Origin: an uncultured Prevotellaceae bacterium
Lineage (GTDB): Bacteria; Bacteroidota; Bacteroidia; Bacteroidales; Bacteroidaceae
Reading direction: 5' to 3'
NCBI GenBank assembly: GCA_900318885.1
Contig: ONMN01000001.1
Span: 1 to 64,000 of the forward strand
Length of the DNA: 64,000 nucleotides
The position numbers and the translations under genes were made by a program. A model generated the notes under the pieces. That model made no database searches. It was not told the DNA's origin and saw only the letters and a program-made list of their open reading frames with translations. Below are positions 23,405 to 31,755 of this stretch, piece after piece; position 1 is the stretch's first letter, and each line of letters opens with the position of its first letter.

Positions 23405-24443
23405 TTACTTCAGATTTGCCTTGAAAAACGCCTCTATTTTGTCGTAAGGAATCTTCCCGTTCTTATCATCGTAAAGGTCGGTGTGGACGGCATCGGGGAT
23501 AATCATCAGTTCCTTATTGCCGACAACTGCACTCTGGCCTTCCACATGCTTGCCCGTCATCTTCTCAAAAGCGTACTCAGAGAAGTAGCGGCTGTGGGCC
23601 TTCTCGCCGTGGATGAGTAGTACGGGCGATTCTATCTCGTGCGCCCATGCCAACAGGGGCTGGTTGAGGAACGACTGGCAACCGATGACGTTCCAGCCGT
23701 CAGTGGAGTTGCCGCTGCGCTCGTGGTAGCCGCGCGGGGTCTTGTAATAATCGTAGTAGTCCTTCACAAAGAACGGTGCATCGTCGGGCAGCGGGTCGAT
23801 GACACCACCTGCACGCTTGTAAGTTCCGTTCTTGAAGTCCTCGGTGCGTTGTGCGGCGATGGCCTTGCGCTTTTCCATGCGCTGAGCCTGGGTGTCCTCG
23901 CTCTTGAAGGCGGGGGTCGATGGCGGCAGCATTCACAGCCATTCCACCAAAACCGCAGATGCCGATGATGCCGATGCGATCAGCATCCACATTGTCCTGA
24001 TTGCTCAGAAAATCGACGGCAGCGAGGAAGTCTTCGGTGTTGATGTCGGGCGAAGCCATGCGTCGCGGTTCGCCACCGCTCTCGCCAGTAAACGAGGGGT
24101 CGAAAGCGATAGTCAGAAAACCACGCTCGGCCATGTGCTGGGCATAGAGACCGCTCGTCTGCTCCTTCACGGCCCCAAACGGTCCTGTAACAGCCAGCGC
24201 AGCCAACTTGCACGTTGCGCCTTTCGGCGTGTACATGTCGGCAGCCAATTCTATGCCGTAACGGTTCTTAAACGTGACCTTCTTGTGGTCTACCTTGTCG
24301 CTCTTGGGGAACGTCTTGTCCCACTCCTGAGTCAATGTCAGCGTTGTATTCATCTCTTCTTCGTTTTGATTGTTATCACTCTTCTGATTGCAGCCCGTGA
24401 GCATCATTCCCATCAGCACTGCGGCTAATAATACTTTCTTCAT
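23405..24443 (-). pseudogene. Dienelactone-hydrolase-like lipoprotein gene with internal deletion and frameshift
   Basis: The N-terminal frame (from 24443) gives a lipoprotein signal (MKKVLLAAVLMGMMLTGC) and an alpha/beta hydrolase start with RYGIELAADMYTPKG and GIIGICGFGGMAVNAAAID; the G-x-C-x-G-G nucleophile elbow is of dienelactone-hydrolase type. Right after AAAID the frame is lost. The C-terminal half continues in another frame from about 23930: AAQRTEDFKNGTYKRAGGV, PVLLIHGEKAHSRYF and IPDAVHTDLYDD (catalytic His), ending at 23405. Compared with the family as I know it, about 40 residues between the halves are absent. The join lies at a run of five C. The start of the gene overlaps the end of the upstream flavodoxin gene by 68 bases. 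Confidence 0.75.
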
Positions 24444-25503
24444 ACCTTATCGCATTTTCTGTAGCTACGCTACGGACGCTATTGATGGTGGTTGTCCCAG
24501 ACGAGAGCGACAGCGTAACGCTGATATTGCTTTCGCCAGCTTTGAGGAACGTGCGAAGCTGACTTTCCGACAAACCGTCGATCTTGCCCAAACGGGTGTA
24601 GCTCCACGAGTTCGTGCCGTAGAAGATGCAGATGTTTGAGCCGTTGTAGAGAATCACATCACCCGGTTGCGCGTTAATCTGCTCGTTGCTTGTAGGCAAC
24701 GAGAAGCCCAGCGCCCCCCAAATCTCAAAGCCTCCGCTGCTGTTCAGAGTAACGTTGACAGGAGTCTGCTGCAATTTCTCGACAAGTGTCTTTGTTGCTT
24801 GATTGTCGACGAGTGTCACAGCCTGTGTCTGCTCACCGATAGTGATATACATCTTATTCATTGTAGTTTGTTCCTCTGCGAAGTTCAGCGTCGGCAGCCA
24901 GTTCTGTATCAGTGAAGCGCGGTTACTATGGTTGGCATTGTTGATCCAAAGTGCATCGCCCATCCAAGTGACGTTCTTCACCAATCGTTCTGCATCGGCC
25001 ACCACACCGCTGATGCCGCTGCTGTGACTCGACACAATCAGCGCCACATGCTTGCCCGTCATCTGCGCACTATAATTAAATAGGTACGTCTGCATGATAG
25101 CCGCCATCTGGCTCCACCACAGCGGCGTCACGATGATGATGTTCTGGTACTGCGATAGGTCGGTGATGCTCACGGGGTCGATAGCTGGATAGCTTGCTGC
25201 ATCGTTGGGCGCAGCCTTGATAGCGTTCAATAGCGCCGTGCCAATGGCATAACCGTTCGCCTCATACTTCTGCGGACGATCGGTGCTCACCATCGTCTTG
25301 TCCGCAGGTTCTATGCGCATCACGTCAGCCTCAATCTGAGCCGTCAACGACTCCACTATCTGCTGGCAGTTGCCTGTATAACTATAGTACACCACCAGCG
25401 TCTTGCCTGCCTCCTGCACGGTGGCGGCCTTCACTTCGCTGTTTTTTGAACAAGCGGTCAGCAGCATTGCTGCCAGTAACATCATAATTTGCTTCATCTT
25501 CAT
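24376..25503 (-). CDS. Flavodoxin-cyclophilin-like fusion lipoprotein
   Basis: 375 residues. Lipoprotein signal (MKMKQIMMLLAAMLLTAC), then a flavodoxin domain about 33-210: TLVVYYSYTGNCQQIVESL (FMN phosphate loop) and NIIIVTPLWWSQMAAIM. From about 218 a cyclophilin-like domain follows (MNKMYITIGEQTQAVTLVDN, then FEIWGALGFSLPTSN, GDVILYNGSNICIFYGTNSWSYTRLGKI). This pairing is known in Bacteroidales. The expected end is near NISVTLSL; here the frame runs on for about 40 residues into the next gene's start, suggesting a lost stop codon. It probably serves redox chemistry at the outer face of the inner membrane. Operon: this gene, broken hydrolase, AraC. Confidence 0.8.
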   Translation of the reverse strand: MKMKQIMMLLAAMLLTACSKNSEVKAATVQEAGKTLVVYYSYTGNCQQIVESLTAQIEADVMRIEPADKTMVSTDRPQKYEANGYAIGTALLNAIKAAPNDAASYPAIDPVSITDLSQYQNIIIVTPLWWSQMAAIMQTYLFNYSAQMTGKHVALIVSSHSSGISGVVADAERLVKNVTWMGDALWINNANHSNRASLIQNWLPTLNFAEEQTTMNKMYITIGEQTQAVTLVDNQATKTLVEKLQQTPVNVTLNSSGGFEIWGALGFSLPTSNEQINAQPGDVILYNGSNICIFYGTNSWSYTRLGKIDGLSESQLRTFLKAGESNISVTLSLSSGTTTINSVRSVATENAIRYEESIISRSADGNDAHGLQSEE

Positions 25504-25512
25504 AATGTTTTA

Positions 25513-25572
25513 AATCCGCTGCAAGGACAGTGCAAGCCGAGTGCAATTGAGCTCGCTCAAATTGCCGAGGCG
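25513..25572. repeat. REP-like dispersed repeat
   Basis: A 60-base block containing GCAAGCCGAGTGCAATTGAG, TCGCTCAAATTGCCGAG and internal GAGC...GCTC symmetry, in the leader of the flavodoxin-cyclophilin gene. The GCT.GCT...GCCGAG core resembles, loosely, the block inside carB (41928-41968). Confidence 0.5.
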
Positions 25573-25584
25573 CCGCCTGTTCTC

Positions 25585-25615
25585 GCCGACGATTGTTAAT
25601 TCGTCGGCAAAGGTA
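25585..25615 (-). promoter_or_regulatory. Promoter with adjoining 8-bp inverted repeat (possible operator)
   Basis: TACCTTTG leftward at 25608-25615. Immediately downstream, at the expected transcription start, GCCGACGA (25585-25592) and TCGTCGGC (25601-25608) form a perfect inverted repeat with an 8-base spacer. It controls the flavodoxin-cyclophilin / hydrolase / AraC group; an AraC-independent repressor site or a 5'-end hairpin are both possible. Confidence 0.55.
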
Positions 25616-25698
25616 CGATGATTTCGCCAAACAGGCACTACCCGAATCTTGGAAAGAATTACCAATATTACGGAAGATGCTATTTTGTTATCATTTTG

Positions 25699-25815
25699 CA
25701 GCAATGTTTTCTGTACCCGCACGGACATCTCGTCCTTCATGAAGAGCACAAAAGCCGAGGCGAGCATCGTGCCCAGCAGCGGAATCAGCAGTCCTGTGAT
25801 TAATGTCATTGTCAT
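25699..25815 (-). pseudogene. 5' fragment of a ZIP-family metal transporter gene
   Basis: LITGLLIPLLGTMLASAFVLFM and KDEMSVRVQKTLL match the first membrane helix and following loop of bacterial ZIP zinc/metal transporters (GLLIPFLGT.LGAA.VFFMK....RVQKALLGFASGVM). After KTLL the similarity stops; the frame continues to 25510 with unrelated sequence through promoter and repeat. More than 200 residues of transporter are missing. Confidence 0.6.
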
Positions 25816-25845
25816 ATTCTTTTCTTATCTTGCTGTACAAGTAAT

Positions 25846-26664
25846 TTATTGATATGTATATGTCATTCGCACTGAGATATAGCCATTAGGCCATTTCTTC
25901 CGGTCTACATACAATTTGGCATTGCCTTTGGAAAGCAGGAAGAGATCTGGCCTCACTTCGCTGAACTCAAAGTGCATTTTGTTCTGCCCCTCCGTATAGT
26001 CTAACATCTTGATCTGCCAGCATCCGTCGGCGATGTGCACCTGCATATTGTCGAGCTTCACCTTATAGATAGTCCTGCCGCCCGTAGTGTAGCTGCCCAT
26101 ATATTTCATATCGGTTTCCTGCTTCTTACGGTATTTCTTCTTCAGTTCCTTTGCCTTGTCGCGCACCTTCTCATAGAACATGTCATACACGTTGGCGCTC
26201 ATCATACCGTCGTGTTTCAGGAATGACTTTACCTGCTTCTCCGTCAGCTTCTGTTTCATCTCCACCATACGCACGTTGGACGTCGTTATCTTGCCCTTGT
26301 TGAACAGCACATCCTCGGCCATCGTGATGCCAAACACCTTGTGTTCCATCAGTGCCTTCACTATCTGCCCGTATCCTGCGAGCTTGGCTGCAAAGGTCAC
26401 AGTTCGGCGGTGGGGAATCTGGGTCAGATCCAGATCCTTGTCCAACTTGCACGTCACGGAATAGCGCAGTGTCTGCAGACGCTTCTTCAGCGGCTTGGCA
26501 TTTTCCAGTACCTGTTTTACCAGATACTCTTCAAACGTCATACCGTCTGGCAGCACCACAACCTCGTTCAGGTTAAATGATGCTGCTATATCATGATCCT
26601 CCTGAGCCCTAATGCCTATGGGCAACATGACTACGAGACAAAGCAGTATGAGCAGTTGTTTCAT
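25846..26664 (-). CDS. Secreted protein of unknown function, 272 residues
   Basis: Signal peptide MKQLLILLCLVVMLPIGIRAQ, then a mature part with NEVVVLPDGMTFEEYLVKQVLENAKPLKKR, a central lysine-rich coiled segment (KVRDKAKELKKKYRKKQ) and a beta-rich C-terminus (TIYKVKLDNMQVHIADGCWQ, LYVDRKKWPNGYISVRMTYTYQ). The N-terminal strand plus EEYLVKQVLENAKPL pattern is reminiscent of the body of carboxypeptidase-like periplasmic proteins, but I do not recognise a family. Its start lies 28 bases downstream of the last in-frame codons of the GH43 gene, on the same strand, so it may be co-transcribed with it. Confidence 0.65.
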   Translation of the reverse strand: MKQLLILLCLVVMLPIGIRAQEDHDIAASFNLNEVVVLPDGMTFEEYLVKQVLENAKPLKKRLQTLRYSVTCKLDKDLDLTQIPHRRTVTFAAKLAGYGQIVKALMEHKVFGITMAEDVLFNKGKITTSNVRMVEMKQKLTEKQVKSFLKHDGMMSANVYDMFYEKVRDKAKELKKKYRKKQETDMKYMGSYTTGGRTIYKVKLDNMQVHIADGCWQIKMLDYTEGQNKMHFEFSEVRPDLFLLSKGNAKLYVDRKKWPNGYISVRMTYTYQ

Positions 26665-28144
26665 TTTGTGCTGTATTCATACCAATCTATATCTACATAG
26701 CTGTTTGTTTTTTGGCTACACTGCGTAAAGAGACCGAGCATGACACCTGTGAAGCCGCCGATGGTTTCGGTACTGAGGAAACGGTATTCCATCTTGGCGA
26801 GCGTGGTGAAGTTGGTACCGTCGGAGGATGCCTGCATGTAGTAAGACACTCTGCCACCACGTCGTAGTGGTTCAACGGTGCAGCGTAGGCGGTGATACCA
26901 GCCTGCATGCCTTCCGCAAGATTGGAGAGGTCGAGTAGGGTGGTGGCAGTAAAGTTCAACTCTGTTTGACGGCGTGCGACGAACGTAGGATTAGCTGTCT
27001 CACTGAGGTCAATCGTGCTAGGACGGAGGCGCAGAAAACCCTTCCGCTCTGTCAACGAGTATTTTGTGTAATCGGGATTGCACAGGCTCATCCAACCCAT
27101 AGGTAAGCCTATTGAATGATAGCTATCTTTGGGCGCCTGACGTTCTACGTAGTTGAATTCTTCGCGTATGGGGTCTTTTGCCATATGGACTTGGGGCAGC
27201 GTCTTGCATTGCATGTCTATCTGCAGTGTACCGTCCTTATTTACTATAGGCCAGTCACCATCTGCCCACTGCACAGGCGCCAGCATTGTCTCGCGTCCCA
27301 TCACGTGTTGCAAGTAGCCGCTGGTACGATATCCCAAACAAATCATCCACCAAGAGTTATCGGGAGCCTGAATTAAATCTGCATGTCCGAGACCCTGAAT
27401 CGGGCTGTTCTGCATCTTCATATTGAAGTGCGAGAGGATGGGATTGGCTGGGTTGGGCTCGTAAGGACCGAAGAGACTCTTGCTGCGCAGAATGTTCACA
27501 TGATGCCCGTGCTCCGTGCCGCCCTCTGCCAATAGCAGATAATAGTAGCCGTCCTTCTTGTAGATATGCGGTCCCTCAGGATAACGCCCGCCGAGACCCG
27601 TTCCCAAGTGGTGAATCTCACCCAACTGTTTACCTGTCTCTACATCAATTTCACAGATTTTGATGTCGCCCTCCTTCCATAGGAAATAGCACTTACCCTC
27701 GTCCCAGAATAGCGTAGGGTCGCAACTACCAATGGCGAAATCGATGACGATAGGCTCCGACCATTCTCCAGCGGGATTGTCCGTCCACACGTAGAAATGG
27801 CGGCGCGATGGGAACACCGTCGTCACCATATAGAAGCGTCCTTCGTGGTAGCGGATGGTTGGCGCATAAATACCGCTGTTGCCGTCGGTTCCCTTCAGAT
27901 CCACCTGCGAAGGTCGCGTCAGACAGTTACCCACCTGCTCCCAATGAATCAGGTCCTTGGAGTGGAACACTGGCACGCCAGGGAAATACTGAAACGTGCT
28001 GTTCACCAGATAGAAATCATCGCCAGCCCGGCATACACTTGGGTCTGCATGGAATCCCGGCAGCACGGGATTCTTGAAACCCTGAGCGATTGCCACCATC
28101 ATTTGCATTCCTAATGCTATGGATAATAGAAATCTTATTTTCAT
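26661..28144 (-). pseudogene. GH43 glycoside hydrolase (xylosidase/arabinofuranosidase type) with 3' frameshift
   Basis: Signal peptide, then a five-blade GH43 domain: NPVLPGFHADPSVCRAGDDFYLVNSTFQYFPGV (general-base Asp in ADPS), SCDPTLFWDEGK (pKa Asp) and GGRYPEGPHIYK (acid Glu). A C-terminal beta-sandwich follows up to PLNHYDVVAE, where the frame breaks. The expected end of the sandwich is in another frame: RVSYYMQASSDGTNFTTLAK, then GGFTGVMLGLFTQ and DIDWYEYSTK, ending at 26661. About 30 residues of the sandwich are missing at the join near 26855-26862. The catalytic propeller is complete, so the product may still be active if stable. Likely substrates are arabinosyl or xylosyl side chains. 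Confidence 0.78.
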
Positions 28145-28155
28145 GTATATGATTG

Positions 28156-28287
28156 TTATTTGTTGTCAAGGGACTTATTGTTCCTTTTTTTATCCTTGGC
28201 TTGTCTGGCAAACTGAAACAGCGACAGAGGCAGGTGGCAATAACCATCAGGATTCTTGTCGAGGTAGTCTTGATGAGACTCGTCTTC
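28156..28287 (-). pseudogene. 3' fragment of a methionine sulfoxide reductase A gene
   Basis: Directly after the MmcQ/YjbR stop, an open frame begins without a start: EDESHQDYLDKNPDGYCH, then LPLSLFQFARQAKDKKRN and TAA. The (A/D)E.yHQ.YL.kNP.GYCH motif is the C-terminal signature of MsrA. The catalytic GCFWG part is absent. Confidence 0.65.
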
Positions 28288-28290
28288 ATA

Positions 28291-28677
28291 TCAGTTCATT
28301 TGTAGATACTTCAAACGTATTGCTTTGGGGAGTTTTGATGCCACAAGTTGATAGGACTCCTTAATCCATTCCTGGACTAATGCATCTTCTACCTGCTCGT
28401 AATATACGTCGCTCCAATGCTTCTTGTTCCAATGCCAGGCAGGCGTTACAGCAGCAAACTGACTACGAAGTTCTTCATTCCTTTCTGGTGACAGTTTTAG
28501 AGCCAGTCTGGGTTCTAAAGACTCTTTTATATCATGCTTGCCACCACCCAGCCATAGGCAGAGGAATATCTTTCCCTCCAGTCTGAAGGTCAGGATGTCA
28601 TCGCCAAACGGCTGGTCTTCCGTCACGCCAAAGAGTGACAAGGTATATTCTCGTACTTGTTCGATGTTCATTGTCAA
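28291..28677 (-). CDS. MmcQ/YjbR-family protein
   Basis: 128 residues with the YjbR fold pattern: MNIEQVREYTLSLFGVTEDQPFGDDILTFRLEGKIFLCL at the start (the family's P.g.....F.v.gK.fa), KLSPERNEELRSQF in the middle, and AWHWNKKHWSDVYYE (the conserved W.K.HW..V) before a C-terminal helix. These small proteins have a CyaY/frataxin-like DNA-binding-type fold; the biological role is unclear. It sits between the MsrA fragment and a lipoprotein gene. Confidence 0.8.
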   Translation of the reverse strand: MTMNIEQVREYTLSLFGVTEDQPFGDDILTFRLEGKIFLCLWLGGGKHDIKESLEPRLALKLSPERNEELRSQFAAVTPAWHWNKKHWSDVYYEQVEDALVQEWIKESYQLVASKLPKAIRLKYLQMN

Positions 28678-28688
28678 TTACATAGGTT

Positions 28689-29267
28689 TCACAGATCCAA
28701 ATCCTTTGCAGACCAGCCATAGTCTTGGTACTTGGTGGCAGACAGTCCGTGGTCGCGAACGAATGCACGCAACACATCATGCCGGAGCGATTCGTGCTCA
28801 TCGCCATCGCTGTGGTGAATTTGGAAAGCTTCGAAATACTCTCCGAAAATACGCTTGGCACTGGGCAGGAAACGAGAGCCGTCCTCAACCTGTTCGAAGT
28901 CGGACACATAGAAGGATTCACCCCTCTGACAGACGTGCATCAAGCCGGGATGACTGCCGCCAGAGACGCATTTCAGCGTGTCGCCTTCCTGTTTGTAGTT
29001 GTACACCCAGAAATCGCCCCAGATACGAATGTCTGTGGAATCGCTGTCATTGACGGCCACCTCTTGGTAGACAGGTACGCTGTACTCGCCTGGTGCATAC
29101 TGGCTGGCAATCTGTTCTGTCAGATAGCGTTCGACGGCTGCGTAGTAATCTTTCGCCTCGAAAGCCACTTCATTACTTACCCCGTCGCCCTCAGCGGGAG
29201 CGACTGCTTGTTTGTTACCACATGCTGCTATTATTAAGACAGCTAAAGCGATTAGAATCTTTTTCAT
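28689..29267 (-). CDS. Lipoprotein of unknown function, 192 residues
   Basis: MKKILIALAVLIIAACGNK gives a clear lipobox (IAAC, Cys16). The mature part, about 175 residues, has DYYAAVERYLTEQIASQY, IRIWGDFWVYNYKQEGDTLKCVSGGSHPG and a C-terminal DHGLSATKYQDYGW. The DFWV.nY...gDtLkc.sGGs.pG core suggests an NTF2-like or lipocalin-like small domain, but I cannot name a family. It is 11 bases upstream of the MmcQ gene. Confidence 0.7.
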   Translation of the reverse strand: MKKILIALAVLIIAACGNKQAVAPAEGDGVSNEVAFEAKDYYAAVERYLTEQIASQYAPGEYSVPVYQEVAVNDSDSTDIRIWGDFWVYNYKQEGDTLKCVSGGSHPGLMHVCQRGESFYVSDFEQVEDGSRFLPSAKRIFGEYFEAFQIHHSDGDEHESLRHDVLRAFVRDHGLSATKYQDYGWSAKDLDL

Positions 29268-29291
29268 AACTAATCTTCTTTTTTTATTTTG

Positions 29292-31670
29292 TCATTTGCT
29301 TTTCAGTGTTAGACTAGCGGTAGGCAACGGGCTCTTGATGCTCACGCTGACAGAACCTCCCTTCTGCGAACTGCGAATGACGAGGAGGGCGCGGCCCTTC
29401 CACGTTTTTACGCGCGATGAGGTATAGGGTTCTGTATCTTTCAAGTCGGCAGAGGCGAAGGCCAGCAGCGTACCAGCTCCCTTGACGATGGCCTCGCAGG
29501 GGATGGCAGCTTCTGGGACGGGTGTGCCGTTTTTGTCAAGAACTTCAACGGTGACGAAGGTCAGCGACTGACCGTCAGCTGTCATCACTGTGCGGTCGGG
29601 GGTGAGGCGCAGACGGGCAGGTTCGCCGGCGGTGCAAAGAAGCGTCCCCATTCCGCTAGCCTCAGCATGTAGTATTCCTGGTTCGTAGTTAACAGTAAAT
29701 ACGGCCTTGTACTCAGTCTCGCGACTTACCTGCTTTGTGTCAATGAGCTGGTCGTTAAGATACAGTTTTACTTCGGGCTGATGGGTATATACCTCCACCT
29801 CGATAGATTTGCCTTCCCAACCTGCCCAGTTCCACGATTCCCATGTTGGCCATACACTCCACATTGTGGTGTGAATCTCTCCATGATAACCATTAGGCTC
29901 CTTCACAGCCATGTAGAGTGGCACATCCTTATTCCACAGCATCTCACGATAATGACTGATGGGTTTCCTCCAGCCGGTGATGTCAACGTCGCCACAGGGA
30001 GCGCCGTGCCATTCGGGCTGTCCTCCCTCAATCCACGACTCGCCCTCGCGCTCACCTTTATAGTAGTTACGACCAATGCCGCTCTCGCCCAGATAGTCGA
30101 GACCCGTCCACACGATATCGCCCACGACGTAGGGGAAGTCGTTCACCACAGCCCAGTTTCTGAAGGCGTCGCGCGGATAGCTCTCCGTCTGCCAGATGAT
30201 GCGCTTGGGGTCGCGCTGGTGGTCAGAGGCGTGCTTGAATATCATGTAGTTGTAGCCCGCCACGTCGAGCACCTCGGCATGTGGGTCGTAGATTTCCCAG
30301 TCGCGGTCCCAGGCACAAAGGGCCTCGGTGACGGGGCGTGTCGTATCCAGTTCGTGGATGGCCTTCTTCATCTGTCGGGCAGTATAGACCACGCGGATGT
30401 CCTTGCGCTCGATGACCTCGTTGCCAATGCTCCACGAAATGACGCTTGGATGGTTACGGTCGCGCAGCACCATCGCATGAATGTCCTCACGATAGCAGGA
30501 ATCGATAACGGTTGAATAGTCGTAGGGATTCTTCTGCGTACGCCAGCCGTCGAAGGCCTCGTCGATGACCAGCATACCAATCGAGTCACAGGCATCGAGA
30601 AAGGCACGGGTCGTGGGATTGTGACTGGTGCGAATGAGGTTGAAGCCTGCCTCCTTCATCTGGCGCACCTTACGGATCTCAGCATCGTCGAAGGCACGGG
30701 CACCCAGTACACCGTCGTCGTGATGTACACAGGCACCATTGATAAGCACTTTTTTGCCATTAAGCACAAAGCCATTCTCGGCATCGAACGAGAACGTGCG
30801 GATGCCGTATTTTGCTGTTGCGTTGTCGATGACGTTGCCAGCCTCCTTCAGTTCTACTTTCGCCTCATAAAGCATCGGACTCTCGGGCGACCATAGGCGT
30901 GGATTATTGACGAAGAGAGTCGTTGTCACGGTCTTGCTCTCACCAGCCTTCACAGCCACCATCAACTGAGCACTGCCCACCACAACGGTGGCGTTGCGGT
31001 CGGTCTGCGATTCATTCTGCACAGTCACGTCCACCTGTACACGCGCCTTATCGGAACTCACCTCCGGCGTAGTGACGAAAACACCATTCTCGGCAATGTG
31101 TAACGCGGGCATGGTCTCCAACCACACGTGGCGGTAGATGCCCGAACCGGAGTACCAGCGGCAGTTCGGCTGTTCGGAATTGTCAACCTTTACCACAACC
31201 TCGTTGACCTCCGATCGAGCCTGCTCACGCTCGACAGAATTGATGCGAGCATCATTCTGTTCTCGCTTAGTCGCAGCCTTGGTCTGCTTTTTGTCCTTAT
31301 TGATATATGGTGTCACATCGACTGTGAACGGCGTATAGCCATAATGATGCTGCCCAGCCTTTTGTCCATTGACGAACACTTCAGCTTTCTGATATACACC
31401 CTCAAAGTGCAGTTTCACCAGTTCGTCGCCGGGTGTCTTGAATGTTTTGCGGTACTCGCCCTTGCCAGCCTCGAACCATCCTCCGCCAGTACCCGTAGCG
31501 CCCTTACCAGAATTGGGACCTTCGAAGATGTCCCAATCGTGCGGTAAGTCCACGCTCACCGTCTTCCCATTATGTGTAAACTGCCAGCCGAAGTCAAACA
31601 GCTGACGTTTCTGTGCCGATGCCGTCACCACTGCGATGGCCAGCATCATTGTCATCATAATCTTCTTCAT
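29292..31670 (-). CDS. Glycoside hydrolase family 2 (beta-galactosidase type)
   Basis: 792 residues. Signal peptide (MKKIMMTMMLAIAVVTASAQ), GH2 sugar-binding domain (FDFGWQFTHNGKTVSVDLPHDWDIF, GGGWFEAGKGEYRKTF), immunoglobulin-like domain, TIM barrel with SWSIGNEVIER (acid/base Glu in GNE) and IIWQTESYPRDAF (nucleophile Glu in TES), then C-terminal beta domains. GH2 enzymes of this layout release galactose or related sugars from non-reducing ends outside the cytoplasm. Within the sugar-binding domain there is an extra charged block, KREQNDARINSVEREQARSE, encoded by a dispersed repeat also found in the carB N-terminus. GH35 lies upstream on the same strand, 85 bases away, so the two probably share a transcript. 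Confidence 0.88.
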   Translation of the reverse strand: MKKIMMTMMLAIAVVTASAQKRQLFDFGWQFTHNGKTVSVDLPHDWDIFEGPNSGKGATGTGGGWFEAGKGEYRKTFKTPGDELVKLHFEGVYQKAEVFVNGQKAGQHHYGYTPFTVDVTPYINKDKKQTKAATKREQNDARINSVEREQARSEVNEVVVKVDNSEQPNCRWYSGSGIYRHVWLETMPALHIAENGVFVTTPEVSSDKARVQVDVTVQNESQTDRNATVVVGSAQLMVAVKAGESKTVTTTLFVNNPRLWSPESPMLYEAKVELKEAGNVIDNATAKYGIRTFSFDAENGFVLNGKKVLINGACVHHDDGVLGARAFDDAEIRKVRQMKEAGFNLIRTSHNPTTRAFLDACDSIGMLVIDEAFDGWRTQKNPYDYSTVIDSCYREDIHAMVLRDRNHPSVISWSIGNEVIERKDIRVVYTARQMKKAIHELDTTRPVTEALCAWDRDWEIYDPHAEVLDVAGYNYMIFKHASDHQRDPKRIIWQTESYPRDAFRNWAVVNDFPYVVGDIVWTGLDYLGESGIGRNYYKGEREGESWIEGGQPEWHGAPCGDVDITGWRKPISHYREMLWNKDVPLYMAVKEPNGYHGEIHTTMWSVWPTWESWNWAGWEGKSIEVEVYTHQPEVKLYLNDQLIDTKQVSRETEYKAVFTVNYEPGILHAEASGMGTLLCTAGEPARLRLTPDRTVMTADGQSLTFVTVEVLDKNGTPVPEAAIPCEAIVKGAGTLLAFASADLKDTEPYTSSRVKTWKGRALLVIRSSQKGGSVSVSIKSPLPTASLTLKSK
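31228..31268. repeat. In-frame dispersed repeat inside the GH2 gene
   Basis: CGCTCGACAGAAT...TTCTGTTCTCGCTT aligns with 41928-41968 in carB at 31 of 41 positions. It encodes the KREQ...SVER block, absent from typical GH2 sugar-binding domains. Confidence 0.5.
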
Positions 31671-31755
31671 ATAGTTAAATTTCTTCTAACTCATTTTTTA
31701 CCATCAATATTTTCTTGCCAGTCCTTCTGCCTCTATCTTATGTATGTGCTTTCGC

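Noticed and set aside
23405-24443. Programmed frameshifting in the dienelactone-hydrolase-like gene at a run of five C.
   Set aside because: A frameshift alone would not restore the protein, because a block of about 40 residues is missing at the same place.
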